From contig NZ_AUFE01000022.1 of the NCBI RefSeq assembly GCF_000426345.1, positions 35,633 through 99,632 of the forward strand: DNA of 64,000 nt, in the 5' to 3' direction. Shown here piece after piece: positions 20,928 through 31,066 of this stretch (positions within the stretch are counted from its first letter, which is position 1; the number at the start of each line of letters is the position of its first letter). The notes beneath the pieces are model-generated. The model saw only the letters and a list, made by a program, of their open reading frames with translations. It did not search any database and was not told the DNA's origin. Origin of the DNA: Cupriavidus phytohabitans. Lineage in GTDB: Bacteria; Pseudomonadota; Gammaproteobacteria; Burkholderiales; Burkholderiaceae. A program made the position numbers and the translations under genes.

Positions 20928-22016
20928 ATGACCGAAGTGCGCAATATGCCGCAACTTTGGCGAGGTAAAGTGAAGTTTGCGTCGTGGCCGTCCGCATGGG
21001 CGGTGCTCCGACGCTGGCTCCAGCCTTTCCTGTGCCTGTATGCGCTGGGCTGTGCCTCGCTCGCCCTTGCCGTGCCCGCGACGCCCGCTGTAGCCGGGCC
21101 GGGACTGGTACGCAGCATGTCTTTCCCGAACCGGCCGATGCGCCTGATCGTGCCGTTCCCGGCCGGCGGGGTGGCCGACGCGGTCGCCCGCCTGCTGGCA
21201 GAGCGCCTGTCGGAGCGGCTGGGCGTGCCAATGGAGGTCGACAACCGCCCCGGCGCAGGCGGCACCACCGCGGGCGATGTCGTCGCCAAGGCCAGCTCGG
21301 ACGGCCACACGTTGCTGTTCCACCAGGCCAATATGCTGATCCAGCCGGGGCTGGAGCCGGTGCCATACGACGTCGTGCGCGATTTCACCCCGGTGGCGCG
21401 GGTCGCCACCACGCCGCTGTTCCTGGTGATCGACGCCCGGCTGCCGATGCGTACGCCGGAGCAGTGGATGACCGCGGTGAAATCCAACCCGGGTTCCTAC
21501 AGCTATGGCTACGGCCAGCCGGGCAGCCCTTCCCATCTGTACGCCGAGTACGCCGTGCGCGGCGTCCGCAGCGGCGTGCCGCTGGTCACCGCCAAGGGTG
21601 AGTCCGCGGTGGTGCAGGAGATGCTGGCCGGTCGCATCAGCGCCTGCTTCTGTTCGTTTGCCGCGGTACAGAGCCAGGTCCGCAGCGGCGGGCTGCGGCT
21701 GATCGGCGTGACCGGCGTGGCGCGCTCGCCGCTGGCGCCGCTGGTGCCGACGCTGCAGGAGTCGGGGCTGGATGGGTACGCGGCGGCGGCCTGGTTTGGC
21801 GTGATGGCGCCCGCCAAGACGCCGCGGGCGATCGTTGCGCGGCTGGCAGTCGAACTCGACGCGGTGATGGCCGAGCGCGAAGTGCGCTCCCGGCTCCAGG
21901 CCGCCGGGCTGACCACGCTGCGCGATTCGCCGGAGGCCTTCGCCACGGCGATCCGTTCGGAATCGATCCAGTGGCAGGTGATTCTGCGGGACGCCAGCCA
22001 GGTGCAGGAACCCTGA
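20928..22016 (+). CDS. Tripartite tricarboxylate transporter-type (Bug family) substrate-binding protein
   Basis: Periplasmic solute-binding protein of the Bug/TctC family, 362 residues. An unusually long N-terminal segment (about 55 residues, hydrophobic core LQPFLCLYALGCASLALAV) precedes the mature domain starting at RPMRLIVPFPAGGVADAVAR, with NRPGAGGTTAGDVVAKASSDGHTLL and FGVMAPAKTPRAIV downstream, all hallmark segments. The ATG at 20928 has an excellent ribosome binding site (GGGAGGAAA). No TctA/TctB membrane genes are nearby, so it is an orphan receptor of the kind greatly expanded in Bordetella and Cupriavidus. The ligand is unknown. Confidence 0.88.
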   Translation: MTEVRNMPQLWRGKVKFASWPSAWAVLRRWLQPFLCLYALGCASLALAVPATPAVAGPGLVRSMSFPNRPMRLIVPFPAGGVADAVARLLAERLSERLGVPMEVDNRPGAGGTTAGDVVAKASSDGHTLLFHQANMLIQPGLEPVPYDVVRDFTPVARVATTPLFLVIDARLPMRTPEQWMTAVKSNPGSYSYGYGQPGSPSHLYAEYAVRGVRSGVPLVTAKGESAVVQEMLAGRISACFCSFAAVQSQVRSGGLRLIGVTGVARSPLAPLVPTLQESGLDGYAAAAWFGVMAPAKTPRAIVARLAVELDAVMAEREVRSRLQAAGLTTLRDSPEAFATAIRSESIQWQVILRDASQVQEP

Positions 22017-22119
22017 AGGAAAAATTTCCGCTCACAGAATCAGACGCTTTCCTATTGCATCGGTCCGCAGCGATGTGGCGCGCGACACACGGGTGCCAGC
22101 AGGGCTAGGTAGTACACCT

Positions 22120-22125
22120 TATAAT
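22120..22125 (+). promoter_or_regulatory. -10 box of the mla operon
   Basis: A perfect TATAAT at 22120-22125 in the sequence CACCTTATAATGCG, placing a start near 22132 and leaving about 20 nt of leader before the GTG of mlaF. No recognisable -35 hexamer at standard spacing was found, so an activator or an extended element may compensate. Confidence 0.5.
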
Positions 22126-22151
22126 GCGCCCCTGTCCCGACCGGTGCCAAC

Positions 22152-22970
22152 GTGACCGATTCTGCTCAAAACCTCGTCGAACTGAATGCGGTGGATTTCG
22201 CTTATGCGGACCACGGCAAGCCCATCCTGTCCGGCCTCACCATGCAATTTCCGCGTGGCAAGGTGATTGCGGTCATGGGCGGTTCGGGGTGCGGCAAGAC
22301 CACGGTGCTGCGGCTGATCGGCGGCCAGGTGCGCCCCCAGGCGGGCGCGGTTCGCTTCGACGGCACCGATATCCACCAGCTCGATACCCGCGGCCTGTAC
22401 GCGGTGCGGCGCCAGATGGGCATGCTGTTCCAGTTCGGCGCGCTGTTTACCGATTTGTCGGTCTTCGACAATGTGGCCTTTCCGCTGCGCGAGCATACCG
22501 ACCTGCCGGACTCGATGATCCGCGACCTGGTGCTGATGAAGCTGAACGCGGTCGGCCTGCGCGGTGCGCGCGACCTGATGCCGTCGCAGATCTCGGGCGG
22601 CATGGCGCGGCGCGTGGCGCTGGCGCGCGCGATCGCGCTCGATCCCGCGCTGCTGATGTATGACGAGCCCTTCGCTGGCCTCGACCCGATCTCGCTCGGC
22701 CTGACCGCCCGCCTGATCCGCAGCCTGAACGACGCGCTCGGCGCGACCACGATCATCGTCTCGCACGACGTGCACGAGACCTTCCAGATCGCCGACTACG
22801 TGTATTTCATTGCCGACGGGCGCATCGCCGCGCAGGGCGAGCCCGAGGCACTGCGCGCCTCCACCGATCCGTTCGTGCACCAGTTCGTCCACGCCGAGGC
22901 CGACGGCCCGGTGCCGTTCCACTACCCGGGGCCGTCGCTGGCCGAGGACTTTGCCGGGAGGGCGCGGTGA
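22152..22970 (+). CDS. mlaF: Phospholipid transport ABC ATPase MlaF
   Basis: ATPase of the MlaFEDB complex that moves phospholipids between the inner membrane and the periplasmic carrier MlaC to keep outer-membrane asymmetry. It has 272 residues starting with GTG. Walker A is GGSGCGKT (about 39-46), the Q-loop is GMLFQFGALF, the signature is SGGMARRVALARA, Walker B is LLMYDEPFAGLDP, and the H-loop is SHDVHE. Overlaps mlaE by four bases (GTGA). Confidence 0.95.
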   Translation: MTDSAQNLVELNAVDFAYADHGKPILSGLTMQFPRGKVIAVMGGSGCGKTTVLRLIGGQVRPQAGAVRFDGTDIHQLDTRGLYAVRRQMGMLFQFGALFTDLSVFDNVAFPLREHTDLPDSMIRDLVLMKLNAVGLRGARDLMPSQISGGMARRVALARAIALDPALLMYDEPFAGLDPISLGLTARLIRSLNDALGATTIIVSHDVHETFQIADYVYFIADGRIAAQGEPEALRASTDPFVHQFVHAEADGPVPFHYPGPSLAEDFAGRAR

Positions 22971-23746
22971 TCGGTTTCTTTACCACCATCGGCGCGGCCG
23001 TGCGCCGCAACGTGACGGGCCTGGGCCATGCCACCCGCATGTTCCTTACCGTGCTGGGCCTGTCACCGGCATTGCTGCGCCGTTTCCGCCTGGTGACCGA
23101 CCAGGTTTTCTTTGTCGGCAACCTGTCGCTGGTAATCATCGCCGTGTCGGGCCTGTTCGTCGGCTTCGTGCTCGGCCTGCAGGGCTACTACACGCTGAAC
23201 CGCTACGGCTCCGAGCAGGCGCTGGGTCTGCTGGTGGCGCTGTCGCTGGTGCGCGAACTGGGGCCGGTGGTGACCGCGCTGCTGTTTGCGGGGCGCGCCG
23301 GCACCTCGCTGACTGCCGAGATCGGCCTGATGAAGGCGGGCGAGCAACTGACCGCGATGGAAATGATGGCGGTGAACCCGCTGCAGCGCGTGGTCGCGCC
23401 GCGTTTCTGGGCGGGCGTGATTGCCATGCCGGTGCTGGCGGCGATTTTCAGCGCGGTGGGCATCCTGGGCGGCTACGTGGTCGGCGTGCAGCTGATCGGC
23501 GTCGACGCAGGTGCCTTCTGGTCGCAGATGCAGGGCGGCGTCGACGTGCGCGCCGACGTGCTCAATGGCGTGATCAAGAGCTTTATTTTTGGCATTGCCG
23601 TGACGTTCATTGCCTTGTACCAGGGCTTCGAGGCCAAGCCGACGCCCGAGGGCGTCTCGCGCGCGACCACCCGCACCGTGGTGATCGCGTCGCTGGCGGT
23701 GCTGGGGCTGGATTTCCTGCTGACCGCGCTGATGTTCAGCAACTGA
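22967..23746 (+). CDS. mlaE: Phospholipid transport permease MlaE
   Basis: MlaE-family inner-membrane permease of 259 residues, with several hydrophobic helices and the family segments VRELGPVVTALLFAGRAGTS and AEIGLMKAGEQLTAMEMM. It forms the membrane core of the Mla complex. GTG start overlapping mlaF, so expression is coupled. mlaD follows after 76 bp. Confidence 0.95.
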   Translation: MIGFFTTIGAAVRRNVTGLGHATRMFLTVLGLSPALLRRFRLVTDQVFFVGNLSLVIIAVSGLFVGFVLGLQGYYTLNRYGSEQALGLLVALSLVRELGPVVTALLFAGRAGTSLTAEIGLMKAGEQLTAMEMMAVNPLQRVVAPRFWAGVIAMPVLAAIFSAVGILGGYVVGVQLIGVDAGAFWSQMQGGVDVRADVLNGVIKSFIFGIAVTFIALYQGFEAKPTPEGVSRATTRTVVIASLAVLGLDFLLTALMFSN

Positions 23747-23822
23747 CGGCTGGCAGCCGGCGCGGACCATTCTGACTGCAACACAGCGACAAGACACTAC
23801 GGGGTTGAAGAAAGAGATTCCA

Positions 23823-24341
23823 ATGAGAAAGAACACACTCGATTTCTGGGTGGGGCTGTTCGTGGCGGCGGGGTTCGTCGCCCTGCTGTTCCTGGCCCTC
23901 AAGGCCGGCAACATGAGCGCCTTCACCTTCCAGGAAACCTACGCTGTGCAGGCCCGCTTCGACAATATCGGCGGACTCAAGCCGCGTGCGCCGGTCAAGA
24001 GCGCCGGCGTGGTGGTCGGCCGCGTTGCCGCGATCCGCTTCGACGACAAGACCTACCAGGCCACCGTCGAGATGAGCCTGGAGAAGCGCTACAAGTTTCC
24101 CAAGGACACCTCGGCCAAGATCCTGACCTCGGGCCTGCTGGGCGAGCAGTACATCGGCCTGGAGGCCGGCGGCGACACCGCGATGCTGGCCGATGGCGCC
24201 CGCATCACCATGACGCAGTCCGCGGTGGTGCTGGAAAACCTGATCGGCCAGTTCCTGTACAACAAGGCGGCGGATGCCGGTGCCAGCGGCTCGCCCGCAG
24301 CCGGCGCCAGCGCGCCGGCGCTGGGCGGGGATGCCAAATGA
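23823..24341 (+). CDS. mlaD: Phospholipid transport MCE-domain protein MlaD
   Basis: Inner-membrane-anchored MCE protein, 172 residues. One N-terminal helix (about 7-27) is followed by an MCE domain with YAVQARFDNIGGLKPRAPVKSAGV and the late GLLGEQYIGLE motif. It hexamerises into the periplasmic lipid tunnel that hands lipids to MlaC. A TTG at 23805 is in frame, but the ATG at 23823 gives the family N-terminus (MRKNTLDFWVGLF). The Ala-rich tail overlaps the mlaA start as ATGA. Confidence 0.95.
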   Translation: MRKNTLDFWVGLFVAAGFVALLFLALKAGNMSAFTFQETYAVQARFDNIGGLKPRAPVKSAGVVVGRVAAIRFDDKTYQATVEMSLEKRYKFPKDTSAKILTSGLLGEQYIGLEAGGDTAMLADGARITMTQSAVVLENLIGQFLYNKAADAGASGSPAAGASAPALGGDAK

Positions 24342-25336
24342 GTGCTGTTCCCCCCGGCAAGCCGGGCCGCGCCGCGCGCCGCCCGGCGGCTGGCCTGATG
24401 GCCGCCGCCGCCGCGTTGCTCGCCGGCTGTGCCACGGGCCCGACGGCCAACCCGAAGGATCCTCTGGAGCCCTTTAACCGCGAAGTCTCGAAGATCAACG
24501 AAGACTTCGACAAGGGCATCCTGCGCCCGGTGGCCGAGGTCTACGCCGACTACATGCCGACGCCGGTGCAGCGCGCGGTGGAGAATTTCTTCTCCAACGT
24601 CAGCGATGTCTATTCGGCGGTGAACAACCTGCTGCAGGGCAAGCCCACGCGCGCGGCGGAAGACTCCATGCGCGTGGCGATGAACAGCGTGCTGGGCCTG
24701 GGTGGCCTGATCGACATCGCCACGCCTGCAGGCCTGCCCAAGTACAAGGAAGACTTCGGCCAGACGCTGGGTGTGTGGGGCGTGCCGCCGGGCCCGTACC
24801 TGGTGCTGCCACTGTTCGGGCCGAGCTCGGTGCGCGACACGGGCGGCATGCTGGTCGACCGCCAGTTCGACCCGTCGGCTTATCTCAACGCGGTATCGCT
24901 GCGCAATTCGCTGGTCGGCGTACGCATCGTGGCGGGCCGCGCGCAGCTGCTGGGCGCCAGCAACCTGCTGGAGCAGGCGGCGCTGGACAAGTACTCGTTC
25001 CTGCGCGACTCCTACCTGCAGCGCCGTCAGTACCTGGTTTACGACGGCAATCCGCCGGACGCCGAAGCCGACAGCGATGAGGCTGCTCCCGCGGCTCCGG
25101 ATGCGAGCGAAGGCGGCAAACCAGAGGCGCCGGCGGTACCGCAAACGCCAGCCCAGCCGGCGCCGGCGGCCCAGCCCGCTGACGCCTCCGCCCCTGCGGC
25201 CGCGCCGCCCGCCGACGCCTCCACGCCCGCGGCGACGCCGCCCAAAGGCGACATCCAGCCGGAAGGCCAGAGCCTGCCGGTGCCACCGGTGGAGCCGATG
25301 CAGCGTATCGTCCCGGGCGTGATCCGGATTCGCTGA
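24338..25336 (+). CDS. mlaA: Outer-membrane lipoprotein MlaA (VacJ) with a long Pro/Ala tail
   Basis: Outer-membrane lipoprotein that removes misplaced phospholipids from the outer leaflet together with porins. A lipobox LAGC gives the acylated Cys31. The VacJ domain (about 40-245) contains DPLEPFNREV, PKYKEDFGQTLGVWG and LPLFGPSSVRDT. The last 90 or so residues, from about 242, are a low-complexity Pro/Ala/Asp/Ser stretch ending in VIRIR, absent from E. coli MlaA (251 aa). In E. coli mlaA is unlinked; here it is inside the operon between mlaD and mlaC. Confidence 0.94.
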   Translation: MSAVPPGKPGRAARRPAAGLMAAAAALLAGCATGPTANPKDPLEPFNREVSKINEDFDKGILRPVAEVYADYMPTPVQRAVENFFSNVSDVYSAVNNLLQGKPTRAAEDSMRVAMNSVLGLGGLIDIATPAGLPKYKEDFGQTLGVWGVPPGPYLVLPLFGPSSVRDTGGMLVDRQFDPSAYLNAVSLRNSLVGVRIVAGRAQLLGASNLLEQAALDKYSFLRDSYLQRRQYLVYDGNPPDAEADSDEAAPAAPDASEGGKPEAPAVPQTPAQPAPAAQPADASAPAAAPPADASTPAATPPKGDIQPEGQSLPVPPVEPMQRIVPGVIRIR

Positions 25337-25560
25337 CCGCCTTTGTGGTCTTTGTGGCACTAGTCCCAACGGGCTGGCGCCAGGCTGTGAATGCCCTGTC
25401 AGGGCTGAAACAATTTGTTTGGAAGTGGCGGGGAGGGCGCTGGCCGGTGCAACCCGGGGCCCGCGCTTATGTTCCAATCACCGCAAGGCCGCTGCCGCCC
25501 GGCGGCGATCGTCCGGTGGACCTCGCCGGCAAACGTCTTTGAGAAAGAAGGAAAAAATCC

Positions 25561-26190
25561 ATGATTAAGCGACTGTTGGTCCCCTTCCTTACGGTAGTAG
25601 CCTTCGCCGGCGCTGCCCACGCGCAGGTGTCGGGCACGGACGCGGCCACTCCGGACGGGCTGGTCAAGGCCGTGGTCAGCGACGTGATGACGACCGTCAA
25701 GTCCGACAAGGACATGCAGGGCGGCAATATCGCCAAGATCACCGCGCTGGTCGAGCAGAAGATCATCCCGAACGCCAACTTCCAGAAGACCACGCAAATC
25801 GCGATGGGCCGCAACTGGTCGAAGGCGACCCCGGAGCAGCAGCAGCAGATCACCGAGGAGTTCAAGACCCTGCTGATCCGCACTTACGCCGGCGCCATCG
25901 CCCAGATCCGCGACCAGGCCGTGCAGTACCGCCCGTACCGCGGTACGCCTGAGGACACCGATGCCACCATCCGCACCCAGGTCATCAACAAGGGCGAGCC
26001 GATCCAGATGGACTACCGCCTGGAGAAGACCGCGAACGGCTGGAAGGTCTATGACATCAACGTGCTGGGCGCGTGGCTGACCGAGGCCTACAAGGGCAGC
26101 TTCAACACCATCGTCGGCCAGCAGGGCGTCGAGGGCGTGATCAAGACGCTGCAGGACCGCAACCGCCAGCTGGCCAACGCCAAGAGCTAA
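25561..26190 (+). CDS. mlaC: Periplasmic phospholipid-binding protein MlaC
   Basis: Soluble carrier that shuttles phospholipid between MlaA and MlaD, 209 residues. The signal peptide ends AHA-Gln (21/22). The family segments ATPEQQQQITEEFKTLLIRTYA and GWKVYDINVLGAWL are present. The 224 bp between mlaA and mlaC is gene-free. The ATG follows a purine-rich GAAAGAAGGAAAA site. A hairpin with a T tract follows the gene before mlaB. Confidence 0.94.
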   Translation: MIKRLLVPFLTVVAFAGAAHAQVSGTDAATPDGLVKAVVSDVMTTVKSDKDMQGGNIAKITALVEQKIIPNANFQKTTQIAMGRNWSKATPEQQQQITEEFKTLLIRTYAGAIAQIRDQAVQYRPYRGTPEDTDATIRTQVINKGEPIQMDYRLEKTANGWKVYDINVLGAWLTEAYKGSFNTIVGQQGVEGVIKTLQDRNRQLANAKS

Positions 26191-26265
26191 GCCGCGGCGA
26201 GCGCGCGCCGCTGCAATGCAGCACGGCGCGCCGATCTTGCACTACAATGACCGTTCGCGGCACTG

Positions 26266-26295
26266 GCTCCCGCCTCAGCGCGGGAGCTTTTGTTT
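26266..26295 (+). terminator. Hairpin with T tract between mlaC and mlaB
   Basis: An 8-bp perfect stem GCTCCCGC (26266-26273) / GCGGGAGC (26280-26287) with a 6-nt loop, followed by TTTTGTTT. It looks like an intrinsic terminator or attenuator lowering expression of mlaB and downstream genes. It also argues against starting mlaB at the ATG at 26247, which would put the hairpin inside the reading frame. Confidence 0.6.
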
Positions 26296-26303
26296 GCACC
26301 GCA

Positions 26304-26660
26304 TTGCCATCCATCACGCCGATCACGCTTCCTGACGCCACCATGCTTTCGCTGGGCACCTCGCTGACCAACCAGAACGCCGCCGCCGTGCTGCGCGACG
26401 GGCTGGCGCGCGTGGGCCAGGGCGGGGTGCAGGGCAAGGTGCAGGTCGACTGCACGGGCCTGGCGCAGGTGGATTCCTCCGCGGTTGCCGTGCTGCTGGC
26501 ATGGCATCGTGCCGCAGCCGCGCGCAACCTGGCGTTGGCGCTGCGCGGGGTGCCGGCGCAACTGTCGCAGCTGGCCAACCTGTATGGCGTCGACAGCCTG
26601 CTGGGCCTGGCGACCAGCGCCGAGCCGCTTTCCCGCCCGGGCCACCACCACCGACATTGA
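26304..26660 (+). CDS. mlaB: STAS-domain protein MlaB
   Basis: Cytoplasmic STAS protein that binds MlaF and is needed for stability and activity of the Mla ABC complex. The STAS core is recognisable in QVDCTGLAQVDSSAVAVLLAWHR, with the DSSA turn that includes the conserved serine/threonine position. The start is uncertain: ATG 26247, TTG 26304 and ATG 26343 are all in frame. ATG 26247 would include the terminator-like hairpin and ATG 26343 would cut into the first beta-strand, so TTG 26304 is my compromise (118 aa). Confidence 0.8.
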   Translation: MPSITPITLPDATMLSLGTSLTNQNAAAVLRDGLARVGQGGVQGKVQVDCTGLAQVDSSAVAVLLAWHRAAAARNLALALRGVPAQLSQLANLYGVDSLLGLATSAEPLSRPGHHHRH

Positions 26661-26781
26661 TCCGGCATCGCCGGACGCAGCGATTGCGTCCGACCGCGAT
26701 GCCCCGGCGACGGCCTGACGCTGTCGCCGCGCCCAGCGGGCGGATCCGGTGGGGATCAAGCGGGACCCACCCCGCATCCCC

Positions 26782-26787
26782 TATAAT
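26782..26787 (+). promoter_or_regulatory. Candidate -10 box ahead of the ABC exporter-ibaG-murA-his run
   Basis: A perfect TATAAT at 26782-26787 in the only non-coding gap (26661-26922) before the long co-directional run to hisE. No good -35 is visible at 17 bp, and the leader to the first ATG would be about 130 nt. Confidence 0.4.
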
Positions 26788-26922
26788 TCCGGGTTGTTCG
26801 CCCTTCCCCCCGCCTGATTCCGGTGTATGCCAAGCCGGCCCAGGAAATCCGGGCACGCAGTAGCTCCCCATTTCAGGCGGCTGGCCTCCCAAAAGGGCTG
26901 GACACGCCACAGACAATCGGCC

Positions 26923-27873
26923 ATGAAAGCCATTGAAATCCACGACGTTCGCAAGCGCTACCGCAACCTGCAGGCGCTCAAGGGCGTCAGCTTCACCGTC
27001 GAACGCGGCGAATTCTTCGGCCTGCTCGGGCCGAACGGCGCCGGCAAGACCACGCTGATCTCGATCCTCGCCGGCCTGAACCGCGCCGACTCCGGCCGCG
27101 TCCGTGTGCTGGGCCACGATGTCGTGTCCGACTACCGGATGGCGCGGCGTATGCTTGGCGTGGTGCCGCAGGAACTGGTATTCGACCCGTTTTTCACGGT
27201 GCGCGAGACACTGAGGCTGCAGTCCGGCTATTTCGGCCTGACCCGCAACGACGACTGGATCGACGAGATCATGGCCAACCTGGACCTGACCAGCAAGGCC
27301 GATTCCAACATGCGCCAGTTGTCCGGGGGGATGAAGCGCCGCGTGCTGGTGGCCCAGGCGCTGGTGCACCGCCCGCCCGTGATCGTGCTGGACGAGCCCA
27401 CCGCCGGCGTCGATGTCGAGCTGCGCCAGACGCTGTGGAAGTTCATCTCGCGCCTGAACCGGGAAGGCCACACCATCATCCTGACCACGCATTACCTCGA
27501 AGAGGCCGAGGCGCTGTGCGACCGCATCGCCATGCTCAAGTTCGGCGAAGTGGTGGCGCTGGACCGCACCAGCAACCTGCTGACGCAGTTCGCCGGGCTG
27601 CAGCTGGTGCTGACCTTCGCGCACGGCAGCCTGCCGTCGGCGCTGGAGCCGTTGCGCATGCCGGCCAACCCGGGCGAGCGCGCGGTGCGGCTGCGGCTGT
27701 CCGGCTACCAGGCGGTCGAGCCAATCCTGGCCGCCTGCCGTGAAGCCGGCTGTGACATCGAAGACATGGAAATCAACAAGGCCGACCTCGAAGACGTGTT
27801 TGTCCAGATCATGCGCCGCGAGGGCCACATGCCGGGCGCGCTGCCCGACCCCGCCATGGAGGCCGCGGCATGA
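26923..27873 (+). CDS. ABC-2-type exporter, ATP-binding protein (YadG-like)
   Basis: ATPase of 316 residues. Walker A is LGPNGAGKTT, the signature LSGGMKRRVLVAQA, Walker B VIVLDEPTAGVD, and the H-loop TTHYLEEAE. The C-terminal 90 residues form the accessory domain common in CcmA/DrrA/YadG-type ATPases. It overlaps the permease by four bases, giving a two-gene exporter. In Burkholderiales this pair sits between mlaB and ibaG-murA, a setting that suggests an envelope-related substrate; that is inference only. Confidence 0.88.
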   Translation: MKAIEIHDVRKRYRNLQALKGVSFTVERGEFFGLLGPNGAGKTTLISILAGLNRADSGRVRVLGHDVVSDYRMARRMLGVVPQELVFDPFFTVRETLRLQSGYFGLTRNDDWIDEIMANLDLTSKADSNMRQLSGGMKRRVLVAQALVHRPPVIVLDEPTAGVDVELRQTLWKFISRLNREGHTIILTTHYLEEAEALCDRIAMLKFGEVVALDRTSNLLTQFAGLQLVLTFAHGSLPSALEPLRMPANPGERAVRLRLSGYQAVEPILAACREAGCDIEDMEINKADLEDVFVQIMRREGHMPGALPDPAMEAAA

Positions 27874-28691
27874 AGCAGCCTGGCGAAATCGAACTGGTGG
27901 AAGACGCCCGCCTGGGCCCGATGGCCGTTGGCGGCCTGGTCGGCTTCCGGACCCTGCTGTACAAGGAAGTGCTGCGCTTCTGGAAGGTCAGCTTCCAGAC
28001 CGTGGCCGCGCCGGTGCTGACCGCGGTACTGTACCTGCTGATCTTCGGCCATGTGCTGGAAGACCGCGTCAAAGTCTACGACCAGATCAGCTACACCGCC
28101 TTCCTGGTGCCCGGCCTGGTGATGATGAGCGTGCTGCAGAACGCCTTCGCCAACAGCTCGTCGTCGCTGATCCAGTCCAAGATCACCGGCAACCTGGTGT
28201 TCGTGCTGCTGCCGCCGCTGTCGCACTGGGAGATGTTCGGTGCCTATGTGCTCGCCTCGGTGATCCGCGGGCTGACCGTGGGCCTGGGCGTGCTGCTGGT
28301 GACGGCGTGGTTTGCCAACCTGCATTTCGCCAGCATCGGCTGGATCGTGGTGTTCGCGCTGCTGGGCGCGGGCATTCTCGGCACGCTGGGCCTGATCGCC
28401 GGCATCTGGGCCGAGAAGTTCGACCAGCTCGCCGCGTTCCAGAATTTCCTGATCATGCCGGCCACCTTCCTGTCCGGCGTGTTCTATTCGATCCATTCGC
28501 TGCCGGCCTTCTGGCAGGCGGTGTCCCATGCCAATCCGTTCTTCTACATGATCGACGGCTTCCGCCATGGCTTCTTCGGCGTCTCGGACGTGTCGCCGCT
28601 GTTCAGCCTGGCGGTGGTGGGATCGGCCTTCGTGGTGCTGGCGGCGCTGGCGCTGCGGCTGCTGAAGTCCGGATACAAGCTGCGCCACTGA
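27870..28691 (+). CDS. ABC-2-type exporter permease (YadH-like)
   Basis: Inner-membrane permease of 273 residues with six hydrophobic segments and the ABC-2 signature region around FQNFLIMPATFLSGVFYSIHSLPAF, followed by ANPFFYMIDGFRHGFFG. Partner of the ATPase just upstream (ATGA overlap). The exported substrate is unknown. Confidence 0.88.
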   Translation: MKQPGEIELVEDARLGPMAVGGLVGFRTLLYKEVLRFWKVSFQTVAAPVLTAVLYLLIFGHVLEDRVKVYDQISYTAFLVPGLVMMSVLQNAFANSSSSLIQSKITGNLVFVLLPPLSHWEMFGAYVLASVIRGLTVGLGVLLVTAWFANLHFASIGWIVVFALLGAGILGTLGLIAGIWAEKFDQLAAFQNFLIMPATFLSGVFYSIHSLPAFWQAVSHANPFFYMIDGFRHGFFGVSDVSPLFSLAVVGSAFVVLAALALRLLKSGYKLRH

Positions 28692-28742
28692 GCGCGGCCG
28701 CACTGACACCGCGCACTTACTGAATACGCTGAAGAGAACTCC

Positions 28743-30322
<1,580 letters not shown>

Positions 30323-30340
30323 GCACGAGGACTGACGCCG

Positions 30341-31015
30341 ATGAGCCCCACATTCAATGCTTCGCCCAACCAGCTGACGCTGGCGCTGTCCAAGGGCCGC
30401 ATCTTTACCGAAACGCTGCCGCTGCTCGAAGCCGCCGGCATCCAGGTGACCGAGGATCCCGAGACCTCGCGCAAGCTGATCCTGCCGACCTCGGACCCCG
30501 CCGTGCGCGTGGTGATCGTGCGCGCCTCGGATGTACCGACCTACGTGCAGTATGGCGCCGCCGACTTCGGCGTGGCCGGCAAGGACGTGCTGATGGAACA
30601 TGGCATGGCGGGCCTGTATGCGCCGATCGACCTCAACATCGCCCGCTGCCGCATGTCGGTGGCGGTGCCGGCCGGGTTTGACTACGCCAGCGCGGTGCGC
30701 CAGGGCGCGCGCCTGGCGGTGGCCACCAAATACGTGCAGACCGCGCGCGAGCATTTTGCGAAAAAGGGCGTTCACGTCGACCTGATCAAGCTGTACGGTT
30801 CGATGGAGCTGGGCCCGCTGGTGGGGCTGTCCGATGCCATCGTCGACCTGGTCAGCACCGGCAGCACGCTGCGCGCCAACAACCTGGTCGAAGTGGAAGA
30901 GATCGTGCAAATTTCGTCGCGGCTGGTGGTGAACCAGGCCGCGCTCAAACTCAAGCGCGAGCGGCTGGCGCCGATCCTCGACGCATTCGAACGCGCTTCG
31001 GCGGCGCTGGTGTAA
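30341..31015 (+). CDS. hisG: ATP phosphoribosyltransferase, short form
   Basis: First enzyme of histidine synthesis: joins ATP and PRPP. At 224 residues it is the short form, lacking the C-terminal regulatory domain; the N-terminal [11 protein letters not shown], the [17 protein letters not shown] region and the PRPP-binding loop [14 protein letters not shown] are present. Short HisG enzymes need HisZ, an inactive HisRS-like subunit, for activity and feedback control. No hisZ lies in this operon, so it must be elsewhere in the genome. First his gene, 18 bp after murA. Confidence 0.96.
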   Translation: MSPTFNASPNQLTLALSKGRIFTETLPLLEAAGIQVTEDPETSRKLILPTSDPAVRVVIVRASDVPTYVQYGAADFGVAGKDVLMEHGMAGLYAPIDLNIARCRMSVAVPAGFDYASAVRQGARLAVATKYVQTAREHFAKKGVHVDLIKLYGSMELGPLVGLSDAIVDLVSTGSTLRANNLVEVEEIVQISSRLVVNQAALKLKRERLAPILDAFERASAALV

Positions 31016-31066
31016 GGCCACATCGGGCCACACCAGGCCGGTGCCGACTGAGAAGGAAAAGAAGTC

